A DNA stretch of 8,546 bases from Mycobacterium sp. (GTDB lineage Bacteria > Actinomycetota > Actinomycetes > Mycobacteriales > Mycobacteriaceae). The translations under genes and the position numbers were made by a program. Positions within the stretch are counted from its first letter, which is position 1. Each line of letters begins with the position of its first letter. The stretch covers positions 1 to 8,546 of the forward strand of contig JAHBAP020000260.1 in assembly GCA_018500005.2 (NCBI GenBank), given 5' to 3'. The notes beneath the pieces were generated by a model that was not told the origin of the DNA, did no database searches, and saw only the letters and a list, made by a program, of their open reading frames with translations. Positions 4,959-8,546 of the stretch are shown piece by piece.

Positions 4959-6365
4959 TCAGCGGTTCTGGTAGAGCGGGTCGGTGGAGACGACGATCGT
5001 CGGTGCCCCCTCGATCTCGATCTCCTCGACGATTTCCTCGAGTTGCTCGATCCGGGTGCGGGCATAGGCCTGCTGTTCGGTGATGGTGAGCTGCCCGCGA
5101 TGGCTGCCGATGAATGTGCCGACCCACGACAGCGCGGTGGTCAGTCGGGCCTTGAATCCGACCAGGTAGATCAGGTGCAGGAACAGCCACGAGAGCCAGC
5201 CGATGAATCCGCCGAACTCCAACGGTCCAACCTTGACCACCGCCGAGTAGCGCGACACCGTGGCCATCGAGCCCTTGTCGAAGTACTTGAACGGCTCGCG
5301 GGCCGCCGGGTCGGCGCCGTTGAGTTCGGCCTTGATCAGTTTGGCCGCGTAGCGGGCGCCCTGGATGGCGCCCTGTGCCTGACCCGGGACGCCGTCGACG
5401 AACGCCATGTCGCCGACGACGAAAACCTCGGGGTGGCCCGGAACCGTGAGGTCGGGCAGTACCTTGATCCGGCCGGCGCGGTCGATCTCTGCCCCGGTCT
5501 GGTCGGCGACCATCTTGGCCAGGGGGCTTGCCGACACCCCGGCCGACCACACTTTGGTCTGGCACTCGATGCGCTCCTCGCGACCATCGCCGTACTTGAC
5601 GTTGATCCCGTTGCGGTCGACGTTGGTCACCATGGCGCCCAGTTGGATCTCGACGCCGAGTTTCTCCAACCGCGCGGCGGCCTTCCTCCCCAGCTTCTCG
5701 CCCATCGGCGGCAGCACCGCGGGCGCGGCGTCGAGCAGAATGACCCGGGCCTTGGTCGAGTCGATGTGACGGAAAGCGCCCTTGAGGGTGTGGTCGGCGA
5801 GTTCGGCGATCTGACCGGCCATCTCCACGCCGGTCGGACCCGCGCCGACCACGACGAACGTGAGCAGCTTGGCCCGCCGTTCCGGATCGCTGGAGCGTTC
5901 GGCCTGCTCGAAGGCCCCGAGGATGCGGCCGCGCAGTTCCAGGGCGTCGTCGATGGTCTTCATCCCGGGTGCCCACTCGGCGAAGTGGTCGTTGCCGAAG
6001 TAGGACTGGCCGGCACCGGCGGCGACGATCAGCGAGTCGTAGGGGGTCCGGTAGGTGTGGCCGAGCAACACCGAGTCGACGGTCTTGTTGGTCAGGTCGA
6101 TATCGGTGACTTCGCCGAGCAGCACCTGGCAGTTCTTGTTCTTGCGCAGGATCACCCGGGTCAGGGGCGCGATTTCGCCTTCGGAGATGATGCCGGTCGC
6201 CACCTGGTAGAGCAGTGGCTGGAACAGGTGATGGGTGGTCTTGGCGATCATCTTGATGTCGACGTCGGCCCGCTTTAGCTTCTTCACCGCGTTGAGACCG
6301 CCGAAGCCCGAGCCGATGACGACGACCTTGTGCTTGTCGGACGGGGTCGCGCCGGGATGGGTCAT
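4959..6365 (-). CDS. ndh: Type II NADH dehydrogenase (NDH-2)
   Basis: This 468-aa peripheral membrane flavoprotein is the single-subunit, non-proton-pumping enzyme that passes electrons from NADH through FAD to menaquinone on the cytoplasmic face. It has a first dinucleotide-binding motif VVVIGSGFGG (14-23, FAD), a second VVVGAGPTGVEMAG (171-184, NADH), the FAD-contacting VFVVGDM (314-320), and AQGAIQ (330-335) at the quinone site. The hydrophobic C-terminal segment (about 386-403, FGGFIGWLSWLFLHLIYLVG) and the following helices anchor it to the membrane. It matches M. tuberculosis Ndh (Rv1854c, 463 aa) almost throughout, except for a diverged acidic C-terminal tail (EEIVEEIEIEG onward). The ATG at 6365 has AGGAG 5-6 nt upstream. 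It lies 33 bp after the LLM oxidoreductase gene and 46 bp before the haemophore-like gene, probably in one transcript. In M. tuberculosis, ndh mutations are linked to isoniazid resistance through a raised NADH/NAD+ ratio. Confidence 0.97.
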   Translation of the reverse strand: MTHPGATPSDKHKVVVIGSGFGGLNAVKKLKRADVDIKMIAKTTHHLFQPLLYQVATGIISEGEIAPLTRVILRKNKNCQVLLGEVTDIDLTNKTVDSVLLGHTYRTPYDSLIVAAGAGQSYFGNDHFAEWAPGMKTIDDALELRGRILGAFEQAERSSDPERRAKLLTFVVVGAGPTGVEMAGQIAELADHTLKGAFRHIDSTKARVILLDAAPAVLPPMGEKLGRKAAARLEKLGVEIQLGAMVTNVDRNGINVKYGDGREERIECQTKVWSAGVSASPLAKMVADQTGAEIDRAGRIKVLPDLTVPGHPEVFVVGDMAFVDGVPGQAQGAIQGARYAAKLIKAELNGADPAAREPFKYFDKGSMATVSRYSAVVKVGPLEFGGFIGWLSWLFLHLIYLVGFKARLTTALSWVGTFIGSHRGQLTITEQQAYARTRIEQLEEIVEEIEIEGAPTIVVSTDPLYQNR

Positions 6366-6398
6366 TCTCGCTCCTGAATTAACGCCGGACAGTCGGCT

Positions 6399-7328
6399 CT
6401 ACTTTAATCGGCCCGATCCGACGACCGGGCGGAGTGCCTCGCCGAGCTTGGTGATGGATCCCGGCACGTACGACGGCAGGTTGACGATCACCCCGTCAAC
6501 GCCGACGTCGACCACATTGGTCTGGATCGTTTCGGCGATCCGCTGGGGACTGCCGACGACGACCCGGCCCTTCATTGCGCGCGGCACCATGTCCTCGGTG
6601 AAATTGGGATCGGGCACCGCGCTCAGCAGCACGCTGGTCTCCAGCGTGGCCGGATCCCGGTCGGCCTCCTGGCATCGCTGCGTCAAAGCCGCGATCTTGC
6701 CGGGCAGTTCGGCGAACGAGGCGATGATGTTCAGGTGGTCGAAGTAGCGGGCGGCCATGCCGAAGGTCTTCTTCTCGCCGCTGCCGCCGATCAGCAGTGG
6801 GATGTGGTCCCGGAACCGGGGTTCGGCCATCGCCTGCTCTGTGTTGTAGTACCGGCCGGTGTGACTGACCCGCTCGCCGGCGATCATCGGCAGCAGGATC
6901 TGTAGCGCCTCGTCGAGCTTCGCGAACCGCTCGGTGAAGGTTCCGAACTCGAATCCCAGTTGGGTGTGCTCCAGTTCGAACCAGCCGGTCCCGACACCCA
7001 GCACTGCCCGGCCCTGGCTGATGACGTCGAGGGTCGTGATGATCTTGGCGAGCAGGGTGGGGTTCCGATACGTGTTGCCGGTGACCAGGGTGCCCAGCAG
7101 CATCCGCTCGGTGGCGGTGGCCAGTGCACCCAGCGCGGTGTAGGCCTCCAGCATCGGCTGGTCCGGAGAGCCCAGCATGGGCAGTTGGTAGAAGTGGTCC
7201 ATCAAGAAAACGGCGTCGAAGCCGGCGGCCTCGGCCTCACGGGCCTGCGCGACGACGGTCGGGAACAGCTCGGCGACCGGCGTTCCGTAGGAGAAGTTCG
7301 GGATTTGCAGGCCCAGGCGGATCGTCAC
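6399..7328 (-). CDS. LLM-class F420-dependent-type oxidoreductase (Rv1855c-like)
   Basis: This 309-aa TIM-barrel protein belongs to the luciferase-like monooxygenase superfamily, in the branch whose mycobacterial members use coenzyme F420. Visible landmarks are the N-terminal strand IRLGLQIPNFSYG (3-15), MDHFYQLP (43-50), LVTGNTYRNPTLLAK (81-95), DVISQGRAVLGVGTGWFE (101-118) and the phosphate-binding LLIGGSGEKKT (178-188). It follows Rv1855c closely for most of its length. The reading frame is open upstream to 7436, but the extra 36 residues would overlap the SDR gene and have no family counterpart; GTG at 7328 gives MTIRLGLQIPNF, as in the homologue. No clear Shine-Dalgarno sequence is seen. 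The start lies 10 bp after the SDR stop, so translational coupling is likely. ndh follows 33 bp downstream. F420 rather than FMN use is inferred from the family, and the substrate is unknown. Confidence 0.9.
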   Translation of the reverse strand: MTIRLGLQIPNFSYGTPVAELFPTVVAQAREAEAAGFDAVFLMDHFYQLPMLGSPDQPMLEAYTALGALATATERMLLGTLVTGNTYRNPTLLAKIITTLDVISQGRAVLGVGTGWFELEHTQLGFEFGTFTERFAKLDEALQILLPMIAGERVSHTGRYYNTEQAMAEPRFRDHIPLLIGGSGEKKTFGMAARYFDHLNIIASFAELPGKIAALTQRCQEADRDPATLETSVLLSAVPDPNFTEDMVPRAMKGRVVVGSPQRIAETIQTNVVDVGVDGVIVNLPSYVPGSITKLGEALRPVVGSGRLK

Positions 7329-7338
7329 AGGGGTGACA

Positions 7339-8013
7339 TTAGCTGTAGGTGATCGCCGCCCCGCGGCCAACGTGCAAGGTCTGACCGGTGATGTGGCGGG
7401 CGGCCGGGGTACTAAGAAACAGTGCCAGTCGGGCAAATTCTTTGGCGACCGGCAGTGGCGTGCCGATCAGTCCGTCGTAGCCGGGTTGTGCGCTTCGGCC
7501 CGTCGCCACGGTGTTGATGGTGATGCCTCGGGTACCGAAATGCTCAGCCTGCGCGGTCGTCCAACTCGACAGCGCGGCCTTCGTCGCGGCCTCCGGGGTA
7601 TTCGGAGCCTCGGACCGGCTGTCGTGGGCCGGGAGTACGCAGATGATCGAACCACCCGAACGCAGGTGCTCAGCCACCGTCTGTACGGTCAGCACGGCGG
7701 AGATCACCCTTCTGTCGAAGGCCTGACGCCAGGCCGACGCAGTGTCGGCAAGTGTGCCGGTCTTCGGGTGCTCCCCGGAGGTGGGCACGATGACCACTGT
7801 GTCGAGATGGTGGGGGAACCGGGCTTGGGCCTCGGCAAGGCTGGCCGGATCGGCGCAATCGCAGACAACCCCGTCGGCTTCGAATTCTCCGGCTACCGAA
7901 ACCAGTTCGTCGCGATCGAGGCCGGTGACCACGAGTCGGTGACCAGCGGCATGGAAGGTCTCCGCGATCGTTCGGCCGACGGCGGTATCGGCGCCAGTGA
8001 CCAGCACGTCCAT
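7339..8013 (-). CDS. Atypical short-chain dehydrogenase/reductase (Rv1856c-like) lacking the catalytic Tyr
   Basis: This 224-aa Rossmann-fold protein of the SDR superfamily resembles Rv1856c. It opens MDVLVTGADTAVG, a diverged form of the TGxxxGxG cofactor motif (residues 6-13), has VVCDCADPASL after the third strand, and ends with the SDR-typical PAARHITGQTLHVGRGA. The active site is unusual. The lysine of YxxxK is present (K145 in PEAATKAALSSW), but the residue four before it is Glu (E141), not Tyr. The strand before it reads GGSIICVLPAHDS, without the usual catalytic Ser context. As I recall Rv1856c, it also has Glu there (AESAIKAALSNW), so this is a family trait rather than a local mutation. 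A non-catalytic, redox-sensing or altered-chemistry role is possible. The start is ATG at 8013, 5 nt after AGGAGG; the GTG at 8016 is in frame but only 2 nt from it. It is the first gene of the five-gene minus-strand run. Confidence 0.88.
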   Translation of the reverse strand: MDVLVTGADTAVGRTIAETFHAAGHRLVVTGLDRDELVSVAGEFEADGVVCDCADPASLAEAQARFPHHLDTVVIVPTSGEHPKTGTLADTASAWRQAFDRRVISAVLTVQTVAEHLRSGGSIICVLPAHDSRSEAPNTPEAATKAALSSWTTAQAEHFGTRGITINTVATGRSAQPGYDGLIGTPLPVAKEFARLALFLSTPAARHITGQTLHVGRGAAITYS

Positions 8014-8081
8014 CACTACCTCCTGGTTCGCGCCCCGACTGGTGGGTTCGAGCCGATGTTACTCGACGGTAAGGTCGGCTG
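8014..8081. promoter_or_regulatory. Divergent intergenic region between the SDR gene and modB
   Basis: These 68 bp must hold the promoter of the SDR-led minus-strand run and probably that of modB. AGGAGG on the minus strand is the SDR ribosome-binding site, and TAAGG about 7 nt before the modB ATG serves modB. Read on the minus strand, TAACAT (8061-8056) resembles a -10 hexamer, but no matching -35 is seen. A weak dyad TCGAG-N9-CTCGA spans 8048-8066. No molybdate-responsive element was recognised, and no modA fragment is seen. Confidence 0.4.
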
Positions 8082-8546
8082 ATGAGGTCGATCGGGCCGC
8101 GACCTGCCGCGCTGCCGCGTTGGGTCTACCTGCCGGCCGCGGCGGGTGGGGCCTTCGTCGCGCTCCCGTTGATAGCGCTGGCCGTCAAGGCCGATTGGCC
8201 GCGATTCGTCGGCCTGGTCACCAGTCCGGCGTCCCGGACCGCCCTGCTGCTGAGCCTGCGGACCGCGACGGTAAGCACCTTGCTCTGTGTGGTGCTCGGC
8301 GTGCCATTGGCACTGGTGCTTGCCCGTCATCACGGCCGAGTAGCTCGGGTAACGCGACCGCTGATCCTGTTGCCGCTGGTCCTGCCGCCGGTGGTGGGTG
8401 GTCTTGCGCTGCTCTACGTTTTCGGCAGATTGGGGCTGCTGGGCCAATATCTGGAGGCTGCCGGAATCCGGATTGCGTTCAGCACGACTGCGGTCGTGCT
8501 GGCCCAGACCTTTGTCTCATTGCCGTTTCTGGTCATCGCCTTGGAA
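8082..8546 (+). CDS. modB: Molybdate ABC transporter permease ModB, 3' end beyond window
   Basis: The first 155 codons encode a hydrophobic ABC-transporter permease subunit that forms the membrane channel for molybdate, powered by ModC and supplied by the binding protein ModA. The translation [20 protein letters not shown] continues with membrane segments at about residues 14-35, 50-77, 89-110 and 135-154, including [19 protein letters not shown] and [17 protein letters not shown], as in M. tuberculosis ModB (Rv1858, about 264 aa). The window ends just at the start of the EAA loop that docks ModC, so about 110 residues are missing. The ATG at 8082 has TAAGG 7 nt upstream. In M. tuberculosis modA precedes modB; here the neighbour is the divergent SDR gene 68 bp away, so modA must lie elsewhere or be lost. 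Molybdate specificity comes from similarity and synteny. Confidence 0.92.
   Translation, partial: MRSIGPRPAALPRWVYLPAAAGGAFVALPLIALAVKADWPRFVGLVTSPASRTALLLSLRTATVSTLLCVVLGVPLALVLARHHGRVARVTRPLILLPLVLPPVVGGLALLYVFGRLGLLGQYLEAAGIRIAFSTTAVVLAQTFVSLPFLVIALE

Noticed and set aside
4846..5976. Minus-strand ORF of 376 codons in another frame of ndh
   Set aside because: The translation is Arg/Gly/Pro/His-rich out-of-frame sequence overlapping both ndh and the haemophore-like gene, with no family resemblance.
4932..6278. Long plus-strand ORF (448 codons) opposite ndh
   Set aside because: It is antisense to a clearly recognised NDH-2, has low-complexity GC-driven composition rich in G, D, V, H and R, and shows no recognisable domain.
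7329..7436. N-terminal extension of the LLM oxidoreductase
   Set aside because: The extra 36 residues overlap the end of the SDR gene and have no counterpart in the family; GTG at 7328 gives the family N-terminus.
8048..8066. TCGAG-N9-CTCGA dyad as an operator for modB or the SDR gene
   Set aside because: Five-base GC-rich arms are expected by chance in this composition, and no known molybdate-regulator site was recognised.
7333..8082. Plus-strand ORF whose TGA overlaps the modB ATG (TGATG), possibly modA
   Set aside because: Such stop/start overlap is typical of modA-modB coupling, but the translation has no signal peptide or ModA-like sequence and is antisense to the SDR gene, so the overlap is taken as coincidence.
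8016..8447. Minus-strand ORF of 143 codons opposite modB
   Set aside because: Gln/Arg-rich antisense translation of a well-recognised membrane permease.

Overview
The window is GC-rich actinobacterial chromosome, almost certainly from a Mycobacterium/Mycolicibacterium species. From memory, the protein sequences and gene order match the M. tuberculosis stretch Rv1844c-Rv1858: gnd1, blaR (Rv1845c), blaI (Rv1846c), Rv1847, [urease genes], ndh (Rv1854c), Rv1855c, Rv1856c, modA, modB. No database search was run, so the assignments rest on recognised motifs and remembered homologues. The first 20 bases are not genomic: bases 2-20 are the 19-bp Tn5/Nextera mosaic end, so the contig really starts at base 21, inside gnd.

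Left part (21-2599, minus strand): blaI, blaR and gnd lie head to tail with gaps of 34 and 16 bp. They encode a BlaI-type repressor, an M56 membrane metalloprotease and 6-phosphogluconate dehydrogenase (TTG start; C-terminus cut off by the contig edge). A perfect 7-bp dyad just upstream of blaI is a candidate operator. A hotdog-fold thioesterase (Rv1847-like) diverges from blaI on the plus strand.

Middle and right part (3136-8013, minus strand): five genes run in one direction with gaps of only 10, 33, 46 and 31 bp, a plausible single operon. In transcription order they are an atypical SDR (Rv1856c-like), an LLM-class F420-type oxidoreductase (Rv1855c-like), type II NADH dehydrogenase ndh, a secreted haemophore-like (MHB-type) protein, and a PrrB-like sensor histidine kinase. 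The last two occupy the place where M. tuberculosis has ureABCFGD. The kinase has no response regulator beside it. The kinase and the thioesterase converge and stop inside the same CTAG.

Right edge (8082-8546, plus strand): the first 155 codons of modB, the molybdate ABC-transporter permease, start only 68 bp from the divergent SDR gene. The modA gene expected between them is absent.

Most of the window is ordinary mycobacterial core genome. The local novelty is the ndh / haemophore-like / orphan PrrB-like kinase group, which could link respiratory electron entry, extracytoplasmic haem and signalling. That link is inference from gene order. No RNA genes, insertion sequences, CRISPR arrays or convincing intrinsic terminators were seen, and no gene-free stretch reaches 300 bases (the longest is 129 bp).
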